From: Bradyrhizobium sp. SZCCT0148 | Lineage (GTDB): Bacteria; Pseudomonadota; Alphaproteobacteria; Rhizobiales; Xanthobacteraceae | Direction of reading: 5' to 3' | DNA length: 64,000 nucleotides | Assembly (NCBI RefSeq): GCF_018129985.1 | Contig: NZ_JAFCKT010000005.1 | Location: 405,675 to 469,674, forward strand | Part shown: in pieces, positions 1 through 7,584 of the stretch | Layout: each line of letters begins with the position of its first letter | How positions within the stretch are numbered: the stretch's first letter is position 1 | The notes under the pieces: generated by a model | What the model saw: the letters and a program-made list of their open reading frames with translations, nothing else | The model's database searches: none | Told to the model about the DNA's origin: nothing | Translations under genes and position numbers: made by a program

Positions 1-1
1 G

Positions 2-370
2 CAGGGCATGCGCGGCTTCTCCTTCGGCGCCGGCACCGCACCGCGGATGTTCGGCGGGTTGCTGGTGGGTTTGTCCGCCGCCATTGCCTTGACCGGTCTT
101 TTGACCGATGGGCCGGGGATGTCCCATTATTCATGGCGTGGTCCGCTGTTCGTGATGGCCGCGATCCTGTTCTTTGCGCTGGCGATCCGACCGCTCGGCG
201 TCGTGGTCTCAGCCTTTGCGAGTTTCATGATTGCGGCGGCGGGATCGCGTGAGACGCGCTGGGTGGAGGCGGCCATCGTCGGCGCCTGCCTGACGGCCGG
301 CTGTGCTGTGCTTTTCCCCTATGTGCTCGGGTTGCCGATGCCGATGTTCCCGCGTTTCCTGGTCCAGTGA
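2..370 (+). CDS. tctB: Tripartite tricarboxylate transporter small membrane subunit TctB (5' end cut off)
   Basis: The reading frame is open to the window edge, so the true start lies upstream; only about 122 C-terminal residues are visible. They contain several hydrophobic stretches (around FGGLLVGLSAAIALTGLL, FVMAAILFFALAIRPLGVVV and the Cys/Gly-rich segment before the C-terminus), fitting the four-helix TctB subunit of the Tct family. The first ATG, at position 8, is inside the protein, since TctB proteins usually carry another helix before the phase seen here. TctB pairs with TctA in the inner membrane and works with a periplasmic TctC in secondary uptake of tricarboxylates or other carboxylates. 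tctA starts 8 bp after the stop codon, so the two genes are co-transcribed. Family identity rests largely on this neighbour. Confidence 0.8.
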   Translation, partial: QGMRGFSFGAGTAPRMFGGLLVGLSAAIALTGLLTDGPGMSHYSWRGPLFVMAAILFFALAIRPLGVVVSAFASFMIAAAGSRETRWVEAAIVGACLTAGCAVLFPYVLGLPMPMFPRFLVQ

Positions 371-377
371 GGGCGTA

Positions 378-1892
378 ATGGATCTCTTTGCCAACCTCGC
401 TCACGGCTTCGCCGTCGCGTTCTCCCCGATCAACCTCCTGATGTGTCTGATCGGTGCCCTCGTCGGTACGTTGGTCGGCGTGCTCCCGGGCATCGGCACC
501 ATCGCCACGGTCGCAATGCTGCTGCCGATCACCTTTGGTTTGCCTCCGGTCGGCGCGCTGATCATGCTCGCCGGCATCTATTACGGCGCCCAGTATGGCG
601 GCTCGACCACGTCGATCCTGGTCAACATACCAGGTGAGGCGACATCGGTCGTCACCGCTATCGACGGTCACCAGATGGCCAAGCAAGGCCGTGCCGGTCC
701 GGCGCTGGCGATTGCGGCGATCGGCTCGTTCTTCGCCGGCTGTGTCGCGACCGTGCTCATCGCCGTGCTCGGCGCGCCGCTCACCAAGCTGGCGCTGGCG
801 TTCGGTCCGGCCGAATATTTCTCGCTGATGGTGCTCGGCCTGATCTTTGCGGTGGTGCTGGCCAAGGGCTCGGTGCTCAAGGCGATCGCGATGATCGTGT
901 TCGGCCTGCTGCTCTCGATGGTCGGCTCGGACATCGAGACCGGTGCGTCGCGCATGGCCTTCAACATTCCGGAGCTTGCCGACGGTCTCGGCTTCGCGAC
1001 GGTAGCGATGGGCGTGTTCGGCTTCGCGGAGATCATCCGCAACCTCGATGCCGGCGCCGAGATGAATCGCGACCTCGTGCAGCAGAAGATCACCGGCCTG
1101 ATGCCGACCAGGAAGGACCTGAAGGATTCGACACCTGCGATCCTGCGCGGCACCGCGCTCGGCTCGATCCTCGGCATTCTGCCGGGCGGCGGCGCGGTGA
1201 TCGCGTCGTTTGCGGCTTACACGCTCGAGAAGAAGCTCGCCAAGGACCCGTCGCGGTTCGGTCGCGGCGCGATCGAGGGCGTGGCAGGACCGGAAAGCGC
1301 CAACAACGCGGCGGCGCAGACCTCCTTCATTCCGCTTCTGACGCTCGGCATCCCGCCGAACGCGGTGATGGCGCTAATGGTCGGTGCGATGACCATTCAC
1401 GGCATCGTGCCGGGCCCGCAGGTGATGCAGAAGCAGCCCGACCTCGTCTGGGGCATGATCGCCTCGATGTGGATCGGCAATCTCATGCTGATCATCATCA
1501 ACCTGCCGCTGGTCGGCATCTGGGTGCGACTGTTGCGCGTGCCTTACCGGCTGATGTTCCCCTCGATCGTGATTTTCTGCGCGATCGGCATCTACTCGGT
1601 GAACAACGCCCCGGTCGACGTCATCCTTGCCGGCGTGTTCGGTCTCGTCGGCTACTGGCTGATCAAGCATGATTTCGAGCCGGCGCCGCTGCTGCTCGGC
1701 ATGGTGCTCGGACCTCTGATGGAAGAAAACCTTCGCCGCGCGCTGCTGATCTCGCGCGGCGACTGGAGTGTGTTCCTGACGCGTCCGCTGTCGGCGGTGC
1801 TGCTCGCGATCGCTGCGGGCCTGCTGCTGCTGACGGTGTTGCCGGCGCTGCGGTCGAAGCGTGACGAGGTCTTCACCGAATCCGAGAACTGA
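378..1892 (+). CDS. tctA: Tripartite tricarboxylate transporter large permease TctA
   Basis: 504 residues, the usual TctA length. The protein is almost entirely hydrophobic with about ten to twelve helices and shows the family hallmarks: PGIGTIATVAMLLPITFGL near residue 40, YGAQYGGSTTSILVNIPGE near residue 75, and GxLPGGGAVIASFAAY near residue 275, a repeated glycine-rich motif. TctA forms the transport channel in the inner membrane, driven by an ion gradient, and takes substrate from periplasmic TctC. I chose the ATG at 378, 8 bp after the tctB stop, because the protein then begins MDLFANLAHGF as TctA proteins do; earlier starts overlap tctB. A strong hairpin terminator follows, so the tctC further on is probably transcribed separately. 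The real substrate cannot be read from the sequence. Confidence 0.93.
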   Translation: MDLFANLAHGFAVAFSPINLLMCLIGALVGTLVGVLPGIGTIATVAMLLPITFGLPPVGALIMLAGIYYGAQYGGSTTSILVNIPGEATSVVTAIDGHQMAKQGRAGPALAIAAIGSFFAGCVATVLIAVLGAPLTKLALAFGPAEYFSLMVLGLIFAVVLAKGSVLKAIAMIVFGLLLSMVGSDIETGASRMAFNIPELADGLGFATVAMGVFGFAEIIRNLDAGAEMNRDLVQQKITGLMPTRKDLKDSTPAILRGTALGSILGILPGGGAVIASFAAYTLEKKLAKDPSRFGRGAIEGVAGPESANNAAAQTSFIPLLTLGIPPNAVMALMVGAMTIHGIVPGPQVMQKQPDLVWGMIASMWIGNLMLIIINLPLVGIWVRLLRVPYRLMFPSIVIFCAIGIYSVNNAPVDVILAGVFGLVGYWLIKHDFEPAPLLLGMVLGPLMEENLRRALLISRGDWSVFLTRPLSAVLLAIAAGLLLLTVLPALRSKRDEVFTESEN

Positions 1893-1958
1893 GGGGCGCC
1901 TGCGTCGGCGCGCCGCATGCGGAAGTCGGATCGACTCGTGTTACGGCTTCGTGAAATG

Positions 1959-1986
1959 AAAATGCCGGCCTTCGGGCCGGCATTTT
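1959..1986 (+). terminator. Rho-independent terminator after tctA
   Basis: A perfect 12-bp stem AAAATGCCGGCC / GGCCGGCATTTT closes on a TTCG tetraloop, giving A-rich and T-rich flanks on both strands. It lies 67 bp after the tctA stop and 48 bp before tctC, so it separates the permease genes from the binding-protein gene. Confidence 0.88.
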
Positions 1987-2034
1987 GTTTGGTATCCAAT
2001 CGTTTGTGTCCAAGGAACTGATACGGGGATCGAC

Positions 2035-3015
2035 ATGACATTCGTTCGCGCGCTCACGGGCGCCTGTGCCGCAGCGCTTGCGTCGCTAACCGCTTTTGTT
2101 GCGCCGGCTGAGGCGCAGACTTATCCGACGCGCAGCATCACCATGATCGTGCCGTTCGCGGCCGGCGGACCGACCGACGTGATCTCGCGCATCGTCACCG
2201 GCAATATGGCGCAGACGCTGGGCCAGAGCATCATCATCGAGAACGTGGTCGGCGCCGGCGGCACCACCGCGACCACGCGCGCCGCGCGCGCGACCAATGA
2301 CGGCTATACGCTGATCACCGGTCACATGGGCACGCATGCCGCATCTGTGCCGCTCTATCCCAAGCTCGCCTATCATCCCGAGAAGGACTTCGAGCCGATT
2401 GCGCTGCTCGCGGGTACCCCGATCCTGATCCTCGCGCGCAAGGACTTTCCGCCGAAGGATTTGAAGGAGTTCGTGGCCTATGTGAAGGCCAACGCCGAGA
2501 AGGTGAACGCTGCCCATGCCGGCGTCGGCTCGGTCTCGCACGTCTCCTGCGAGCTCCTGCACTCGATCCTCGACATCAAGCCGGTCGGCGTGCCCTTCAA
2601 CGGCACGGGGCCTGCGATGAACGCGCTGGTGGCGGGCCAGGTCGATTACATGTGCGACCAGATCGTCAACGCCGTGCCGCAGATCAACGCCGGCACCATC
2701 AAGGCCTATGCGATCGCAACCCCGGAGCGTAATCCGTCGCTGCCCAACGTGCCGACTACGGCAGAAGCGGGCCTGCCGAAATTCCAGGCCCAGGCCTGGA
2801 ACGCGATGTTCGCGCCCAAGGGAACTTCGCCGGCGATTGTGGCCAGCCTGAACGCTGCGGCCAGCAAGGCGCTGGACGACGAGACCGTGAAGAAGCGCCT
2901 GCTCGAACTCGGCAGCGTCATCCCGGGCCCTGCCGAGCGGACGCCGGAGGCTCTGGCAGCGCTCGTCAAGAACGAGATCGCGAAGTGGACCCCGGTGCTC
3001 AAGCCGGCAACTTAG
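2035..3015 (+). CDS. tctC: Tct-type periplasmic solute-binding protein (TctC/Bug family)
   Basis: 326 residues. The N-terminus is a Sec signal peptide (MTFVRALTGACAAALASL, cleavage near APAEAQ), followed by the Bug-family start YPTRSITMIVPFAAGGPTD, where the loop after the first strand binds carboxylates. Further family motifs are the GTxG/HAGVGSVSH region near residue 165 and VPTTAEAGLP near residue 240. The mature protein would bind a carboxylate in the periplasm and deliver it to TctA/TctB, encoded just upstream. A GGGGA ribosome-binding site precedes the ATG. It lies beyond the tctA terminator and so probably has its own promoter and higher expression, which would suit a binding protein. 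The ligand is unknown, because Bug proteins vary widely in specificity. Confidence 0.92.
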   Translation: MTFVRALTGACAAALASLTAFVAPAEAQTYPTRSITMIVPFAAGGPTDVISRIVTGNMAQTLGQSIIIENVVGAGGTTATTRAARATNDGYTLITGHMGTHAASVPLYPKLAYHPEKDFEPIALLAGTPILILARKDFPPKDLKEFVAYVKANAEKVNAAHAGVGSVSHVSCELLHSILDIKPVGVPFNGTGPAMNALVAGQVDYMCDQIVNAVPQINAGTIKAYAIATPERNPSLPNVPTTAEAGLPKFQAQAWNAMFAPKGTSPAIVASLNAAASKALDDETVKKRLLELGSVIPGPAERTPEALAALVKNEIAKWTPVLKPAT

Positions 3016-3039
3016 TCAGTATTTTCAGGTCGATAGGTG

Positions 3040-3066
3040 AGGGGCGGGACGCAAGTTCCGCCCCTT
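3040..3066 (+). terminator. Hairpin terminator after tctC
   Basis: AGGGGCGGGAC / GTTCCGCCCCT pairs over about 11 bp (one G-T pair) with a GCAA tetraloop, and is followed by a short T-containing tract (TTGTCGTTT). It begins 25 bp after the tctC stop and ends the transporter unit before thyA. Confidence 0.8.
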
Positions 3067-3184
3067 GTCGTTTGCGCCGGGATGCTCATTTTTCCGGGTA
3101 TAGTCGGTGCAGACAGCGAATCGCTGCTGTCGTACCGCAGGGGGCGCCGTTAAGTTCGCCGCCTCCCTAAAGGCTCAGTCGCAC

Positions 3185-3979
3185 ATGCACCAGTATCAGG
3201 ACCTGCTCGAGCGGATTCTTTCAGACGGCGCCGAAAAAACCGATCGGACCGGTACCGGCACGCTCTCGGTGTTCGGCCACCAGATGCGTTTCAATCTGTC
3301 GGCCGGCTTCCCGATGCTGACGACCAAGCGGCTGCCGCTGAAGGCGATCATCCACGAGCTGTTGTGGTTCCTGAAGGGCGACACCAACATCAAATATCTG
3401 CGCGACAACGGCGTCACCATCTGGGACGAGTGGGCCGACGCCAATGGCGACCTTGGCCCGGTCTACGGGCATCAGTGGCGCTCCTGGCCAACGCCTGAAG
3501 GCGGCAGTATCGACCAGATCACCAAGGTCATCGACATGATCAAGCGCGCCCCGGATTCGCGCCGGCTGATCGTCACCGCTTGGAATCCGGCCGACGTCGA
3601 CAAGATGGCGCTGCCGCCCTGCCATCTGCTGTTCCAGTTCTATGTCGCCAACGGCAAGCTGTCGTGCCAGCTCTATCAGCGTTCGGCCGACGTCTTCCTC
3701 GGCGTTCCCTTCAACATCGCCTCCTACGCGCTGCTCACCATGATGGTGGCCCAGGTCACCGGCCTGAAGCCCGGCGACTTCGTGCATTCGTTCGGCGACA
3801 CGCACCTTTATTCCAACCATCTGGAGCAGGCACGGCTCCAACTGACACGTGCTCCGCGTCCGCTGCCGGTGATGCGGATCAATCCCGAGGTGAAGGACAT
3901 CTTTTCCTTCCGCTATGAGGATTTCGAACTCGTCGGGTACGACCCGCATCCGCACATCAAGGCGGAAGTCGCGGTTTAG
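3185..3979 (+). CDS. thyA: Thymidylate synthase ThyA
   Basis: 264 residues, exactly the length of E. coli ThyA, and collinear with it from MHQYQDLLERIL to the C-terminus. It converts dUMP to dTMP with 5,10-methylene-tetrahydrofolate, making dihydrofolate. Visible motifs: DRTGTGTLSVFGHQMRF near residue 20, WDEWAD, the catalytic cysteine in PPCHLLFQFYV (about residue 146), the dUMP-phosphate segment CQLYQRSADVFLG and GDTHLYSNH. I chose the ATG at 3185 because it gives the standard N-terminus; an in-frame upstream extension is not conserved. folA, which recycles the dihydrofolate produced here, is two genes downstream with only 5 bp and a 1-base overlap between genes, so this is a thymidylate/folate operon. 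Confidence 0.98.
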   Translation: MHQYQDLLERILSDGAEKTDRTGTGTLSVFGHQMRFNLSAGFPMLTTKRLPLKAIIHELLWFLKGDTNIKYLRDNGVTIWDEWADANGDLGPVYGHQWRSWPTPEGGSIDQITKVIDMIKRAPDSRRLIVTAWNPADVDKMALPPCHLLFQFYVANGKLSCQLYQRSADVFLGVPFNIASYALLTMMVAQVTGLKPGDFVHSFGDTHLYSNHLEQARLQLTRAPRPLPVMRINPEVKDIFSFRYEDFELVGYDPHPHIKAEVAV

Positions 3980-3984
3980 CGCCG

Positions 3985-4470
3985 ATGTCGCTCAACATCC
4001 GCCGTGTGCGCCCGGGCGAAGCCGGGCTCGTTCTTGCTTTCATCCGCGAACTCGCCGACTACGAAAAGCTCGCGCACGAGGTGGAAGCGACCGAGGCCGA
4101 TATCGCTGACGCGCTGTTCGGCGAGCGACCGCAACTCTATTGCGCGATCGCCGAGTGGAACGGCGAGCCGGTCGGTTTCGCGGTGTGGTTTGCGAATTTC
4201 TCCACCTTCAGCGGCCGCCCTGGCATCTATCTCGAGGATCTCTACGTCCGGCCGTCGCATCGGGGCAAGGGCCTCGGCAAGGCGCTGCTGGTCTATCTCG
4301 CCAAGGAATGCGTCGACAACGGCTGGTCCCGCCTGCAATGGGCGGTGCTCGACTGGAACGCGCCGTCGATCGCGTTCTACAAGTCGCTCGGCGCGGTCAT
4401 GATGGACGACTGGACGCTGTGCCGCGTCACCGGGCGAGCGCTGACGCAGTTGGCCGGGAGTGCGCCCTGA
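3985..4470 (+). CDS. GNAT-family N-acetyltransferase, SSAT-like
   Basis: 161 residues forming one GNAT domain. The acetyl-CoA binding motif is RGKGLGKALL (about residues 93-102), preceded by YLEDLYVRPSHRG on strand 4 and followed by WNAPSIAFYKSLGA. The order LADYEKL, then a FANFSTFSG-like segment, then IYLEDLYV, then the TGRALTQLA end resembles the diamine (spermidine/spermine) acetyltransferase branch of the family. A polyamine or thialysine-type substrate is therefore possible but unproven. It sits between thyA and folA, 5 bp after thyA and overlapping the folA start codon by one base, so it is translated from the same mRNA. Nothing in its sequence links it to folate metabolism. Confidence 0.88.
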   Translation: MSLNIRRVRPGEAGLVLAFIRELADYEKLAHEVEATEADIADALFGERPQLYCAIAEWNGEPVGFAVWFANFSTFSGRPGIYLEDLYVRPSHRGKGLGKALLVYLAKECVDNGWSRLQWAVLDWNAPSIAFYKSLGAVMMDDWTLCRVTGRALTQLAGSAP

Positions 4471-4982
4471 TGGAGATCGTCTTCGTGGTCGCGATCGCGG
4501 AGAATGGCGTCATCGGCGCGGGCAATGCGATGCCGTGGCGATTGAAATCCGACTTGGCGCGCTTCAAGGCGCTGACCATCGGCAAGCCCGTGATCATGGG
4601 CCGCAAGACCTTCGAATCCCTGCCTCGCCGCCCCCTGCCGGGCCGCACCAACATCGTGATCACGCGCGATACGGATTATCGCGCCAAGGGCGCCATCGTC
4701 ACGACGTCGTCCGCGGATGCCGGTGCGATCGCGCGCGGCGATGCCCTGCGGCGTTCGGTCACTGAGATCGCGGTGATCGGCGGCGCCGAGATATTCCGCC
4801 AATGGCTCGACCGCGCCGACCGCCTCGAAATCACCGAAGTGCACGCACGGCCCGACGGCGACACGCATTTCGACATCAACAAGGCGGAATGGGATGAGGT
4901 CGCACGCGTCCGCCATCCTGCCGGAGGCGAGGACAGCGCCGAATACTCCTATGTGACATATCGTCGGCGGCGCGGCCATTAA
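4470..4982 (+). CDS. folA: Dihydrofolate reductase FolA
   Basis: 170 residues, the normal size for bacterial DHFR. It reduces 7,8-dihydrofolate to tetrahydrofolate with NADPH. Motifs: FVVAIAENGVIGAGNAMPW (Met20-loop region), the folate-binding LKSDLARFKALT with the conserved acidic residue, the NADPH-binding MGRKTFESLPRRPLPGR, and VIGGAEIF for the cofactor glycine pair. The start codon overlaps the stop of the acetyltransferase (TGATG), indicating coupled translation. Together with thyA it closes the thymidylate cycle. The C-terminus ends in a basic RRRRGH tail that looks like a harmless extension. hflK follows 152 bp later, probably under its own promoter. Confidence 0.96.
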   Translation: MEIVFVVAIAENGVIGAGNAMPWRLKSDLARFKALTIGKPVIMGRKTFESLPRRPLPGRTNIVITRDTDYRAKGAIVTTSSADAGAIARGDALRRSVTEIAVIGGAEIFRQWLDRADRLEITEVHARPDGDTHFDINKAEWDEVARVRHPAGGEDSAEYSYVTYRRRRGH

Positions 4983-5134
4983 CCGCTTTCTTCAATGTTT
5001 ACATTGACTTTTTCGTGCCCGAGCATAGCTCGGAAGACGGTCACCGCTGCGTTGTAAGGGGCTTGCGTGTCCCCTATAAAGCGGACCGGACAAAGCGGGC
5101 GGGGGCAATTCCACCCTGCCGAGGAGAGCGTCGA

Positions 5135-6271
5135 ATGCCGTGGAAGAATCAGGGCGGTGGCCCATGGGGCTCGGGTCCGAAGGGACCATGGGGCTCAGGC
5201 CCGCAACCGGTCGGGCCGAGGCCGCCGGATCTGGAAGACCTTCTGCGGCGCGGCCAGGACCGCCTCCAGCAGATCATGCCGGGAGGCTATTTCTCCGGCA
5301 TAGGCATCACGCTGATCGTGCTGTTGATCGCCGCGTTCTGGTTGTTGTCGGGCTTCTTCCGCGTGCAGTCCGAAGAGCTCGGCGTCGTGCTGCGCTTCGG
5401 CAAGCACGTCCGCACCGTGCAGCCAGGCCTGAACTATCATCTGCCCTATCCGATCGAGACCGTGCTGCTGCCGAAGGCGCTGCGCGTCAACACCATCTCG
5501 ATCGGCATGACGCTGATCGACGACCCGGCGCGGCGCGGCCGTTCCATTCGGGACGTGCCCGAAGAGAGTCTGATGCTGACCGGCGACGAGAACATAGTGG
5601 ACGTCGATTTCACGGTGCTCTGGCGCATCAAGCCTGATGGCGTCGGCGACTTCCTCTTCAACATCCAGAATCCCGAAGGCACCGTGAAGGCGGTCTCCGA
5701 GAGCGCGATGCGCGAGGTGATCGGCCGCTCGCAGATCCAGCCGATCCTGACTGGTGCGCGCAACGTGACCGAACAGGGCGTGCAGGAGCTGATCCAGAAG
5801 ACCCTGGACAGCTACGGTGCCGGCATTCAGATCAGCCAGGTGCAGATGCAGAAGGTCGATCCGCCGGCGCAGGTGATCGACGCCTTCCGCGACGTTCAGG
5901 CCGCGCGCGCCAATCTCGAGCAGTTGCAGAACGAGGCGCAGACTTACGCCAACCAGGTGGTGCCGCAGGCGCGCGGCCGCTCGGCGCAGATTCTGCAGGC
6001 CGCCGAAGGCTACAAGGAGCAGGCGGTGGCCGAGGCCAAGGGCCAGAGCGCCCGCTTCCTGAAGGTGTACGAGGAATACAAGAAGGCGCCCGACGTGACG
6101 CGTGAACGAATCTATCTGGAGACGATGGAGCGCGTGCTCGGCGGCTCGGAAAAGCTCATCTATGACGGCGGCCAGTCCGGCCAGGGCGTGGTGCCCTATC
6201 TGCCACTCAGTGAGCTGACGGCCAAGCGGCCGCCTACCACCGGTCAGCCCTCGAGCGGAGGCACCCGATGA
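5135..6271 (+). CDS. hflK: FtsH protease modulator HflK
   Basis: 378 residues. A Gly/Pro/Trp-rich N-terminal segment (about residues 1-35) precedes one transmembrane helix (about residues 55-75) and a long SPFH/band-7 domain that faces the periplasm. The C-terminal coiled-coil region is rich in Ala, Glu and Gln (NEAQTYANQVVPQARGRSAQILQAAEGYKEQ shortened here to its start), as in HflK. With HflC it forms a large membrane ring around the ATP-dependent protease FtsH and limits degradation of membrane proteins. The ATG at 5135 has a GGAG site upstream and gives the known proline/glycine-rich start. It overlaps hflC by four bases (ATGA), and degP lies downstream, an arrangement common in alphaproteobacteria. 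Confidence 0.95.
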   Translation: MPWKNQGGGPWGSGPKGPWGSGPQPVGPRPPDLEDLLRRGQDRLQQIMPGGYFSGIGITLIVLLIAAFWLLSGFFRVQSEELGVVLRFGKHVRTVQPGLNYHLPYPIETVLLPKALRVNTISIGMTLIDDPARRGRSIRDVPEESLMLTGDENIVDVDFTVLWRIKPDGVGDFLFNIQNPEGTVKAVSESAMREVIGRSQIQPILTGARNVTEQGVQELIQKTLDSYGAGIQISQVQMQKVDPPAQVIDAFRDVQAARANLEQLQNEAQTYANQVVPQARGRSAQILQAAEGYKEQAVAEAKGQSARFLKVYEEYKKAPDVTRERIYLETMERVLGGSEKLIYDGGQSGQGVVPYLPLSELTAKRPPTTGQPSSGGTR

Positions 6272-7164
6272 GGTCCCCGGTCACAGGTATCGTCACGCTG
6301 CTCGCCCTCCTGCTCGTCGTGGTTGTCGGCTACATGTCGCTGTTCACGGTGCAGCAGACCGAGCAGACCATCGTGCTGCAATTCGGCCGGCCCGTCGACG
6401 TCGTCACCGCTCCCGGCCTGCATTTCAAGGCGCCTTGGAACTCGGTGATCAATATCGACAAGCGGATCCTCGATCTCGAGAACCCGTCGCAGGAAGCGAT
6501 CGCTTCCGACCAGAAGCGGCTCGTCGTCGACGCGTTCGCACGCTACCGCATCAAGGACGCGCTGCGCTTCTATCAGAGCATCGGCTCGATCCAGGCCGCC
6601 AACATCCAGCTCACCACGCTCCTGAACGCGGCGCTGCGCCGCGTGCTCGGCGAGGTCACCTTCATCAACGTGGTGCGCGACGACCGCGAGAAGCTGATGC
6701 AGCGCATCCGCGACCAACTCGACCGGGAGGCCGACGGTTACGGCATCCAGGTCGTCGACGTCCGGATCCGCCGCGCCGACCTGCCGGAGCAGAACAGCCA
6801 GGCGGTCTACCAGCGCATGAAGACCGAGCGTGAGCGCGAAGCCGCCGAGTTCCGCGCCCAGGGCGGACAGAAGGCCCAGGAGATCAAGTCCAAGGCCGAT
6901 CGTGAGGCAACCGTGATCGTTGCCGAGGCGAATTCGCAGGCCGAACAGACCCGGGGTGCCGGCGATGCCGAGCGCAACCGCCTGTTCGCCGAAGCCTACA
7001 GCAAGGATGCCGACTTCTTCGCCTTCTACCGGTCGATGACGGCTTACGAGAACGGGCTGCGTTCGAACGACACCCGCTTCCTGCTGCGTCCGGACTCGGA
7101 TTTCTTCCGGTACTTCAGTAACCCGTCCGGCAAGATGGCGACCGAGACGCCGGCGAAGCCGTAA
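6268..7164 (+). CDS. hflC: FtsH protease modulator HflC
   Basis: 298 residues. An N-terminal transmembrane helix (about residues 5-25) is followed by YMSLFTVQQTEQTIVLQFG, the conserved start of the SPFH domain, then IKDALRFYQSI, FINVVRDDREKLM and the helical C-terminal part with GAGDAERNRLFAEAY, a segment typical of HflC. It partners HflK around FtsH. The start codon overlaps the hflK stop (ATGA), so the two subunits are translationally coupled, as expected for a stoichiometric complex. A hairpin lies 10 bp after the stop. Confidence 0.95.
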   Translation: MRSPVTGIVTLLALLLVVVVGYMSLFTVQQTEQTIVLQFGRPVDVVTAPGLHFKAPWNSVINIDKRILDLENPSQEAIASDQKRLVVDAFARYRIKDALRFYQSIGSIQAANIQLTTLLNAALRRVLGEVTFINVVRDDREKLMQRIRDQLDREADGYGIQVVDVRIRRADLPEQNSQAVYQRMKTEREREAAEFRAQGGQKAQEIKSKADREATVIVAEANSQAEQTRGAGDAERNRLFAEAYSKDADFFAFYRSMTAYENGLRSNDTRFLLRPDSDFFRYFSNPSGKMATETPAKP

Positions 7165-7174
7165 GCTAGACATG

Positions 7175-7195
7175 GGGCGGCGGATATCGCCGCCC
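7175..7195 (+). terminator. GC-rich hairpin after hflC
   Basis: GGGCGGCG / CGCCGCCC pair over 8 bp with a GATAT loop, followed by CTTCGT rather than a clear T run. It may attenuate rather than stop transcription into the DUF2065 gene and degP. Confidence 0.55.
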
Positions 7196-7236
7196 TTCGT
7201 CCAGACAAGAACAATATACCGGGAGGTTCCGATCCG

Positions 7237-7443
7237 ATGAGGTCCATTGCGTTCACCGATTTCCTCATCGGCCTGGGCATCCTGTTCGTGCTGGAAGGCT
7301 TGATGTTCGCGGCCAGTCCCAACTGGATGCGCAAGGCCATGAAGAGCGCCATCGCCACGCCCGACAACATCCTGCGCGCGGTCGGGATCGGTTCAGCCAT
7401 TGCCGGCCTGGTCCTGATCTGGGTGATGCGACGCCCCATTTAG
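7237..7443 (+). CDS. DUF2065 small inner-membrane protein
   Basis: 68 residues with two hydrophobic segments: FTDFLIGLGILFVLEGLMFA at the N-terminus and AVGIGSAIAGLVLIWVMRR at the C-terminus, with a short amphipathic linker containing a Trp-Met-Arg-Lys segment between them. This matches the DUF2065 (YjeT-like) family, found next to hflC in many proteobacteria. No biochemical role is established; the location suggests a link to HflKC/FtsH or to membrane-protein turnover. A GGGAGG ribosome-binding site lies upstream of the ATG. Confidence 0.88.
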   Translation: MRSIAFTDFLIGLGILFVLEGLMFAASPNWMRKAMKSAIATPDNILRAVGIGSAIAGLVLIWVMRRPI

Positions 7444-7584
7444 GCGCCGCGCCAACGCCAAAGTGAAGGCGACAGACGGGTTTTCGCCGTATTATCGGGG
7501 TCCTGAGGTTCGCTAAGCTCCGTGCTTGCGCCGTCTCCCCGTCAAGCGCAGTCTGGCGCCGAATCCCTCTCTCTGGAGATCACA

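Noticed and set aside
3100..3184. Extended thyA start at 3107
   Set aside because: The extension is Cys/Arg-rich and not seen in ThyA proteins; the ATG at 3185 gives exact family length.
4140..4982. Longer frame starting upstream of folA in the same phase
   Set aside because: The upstream extension overlaps the acetyltransferase gene in another frame and is Arg-rich; the DHFR N-terminus starts at 4470.
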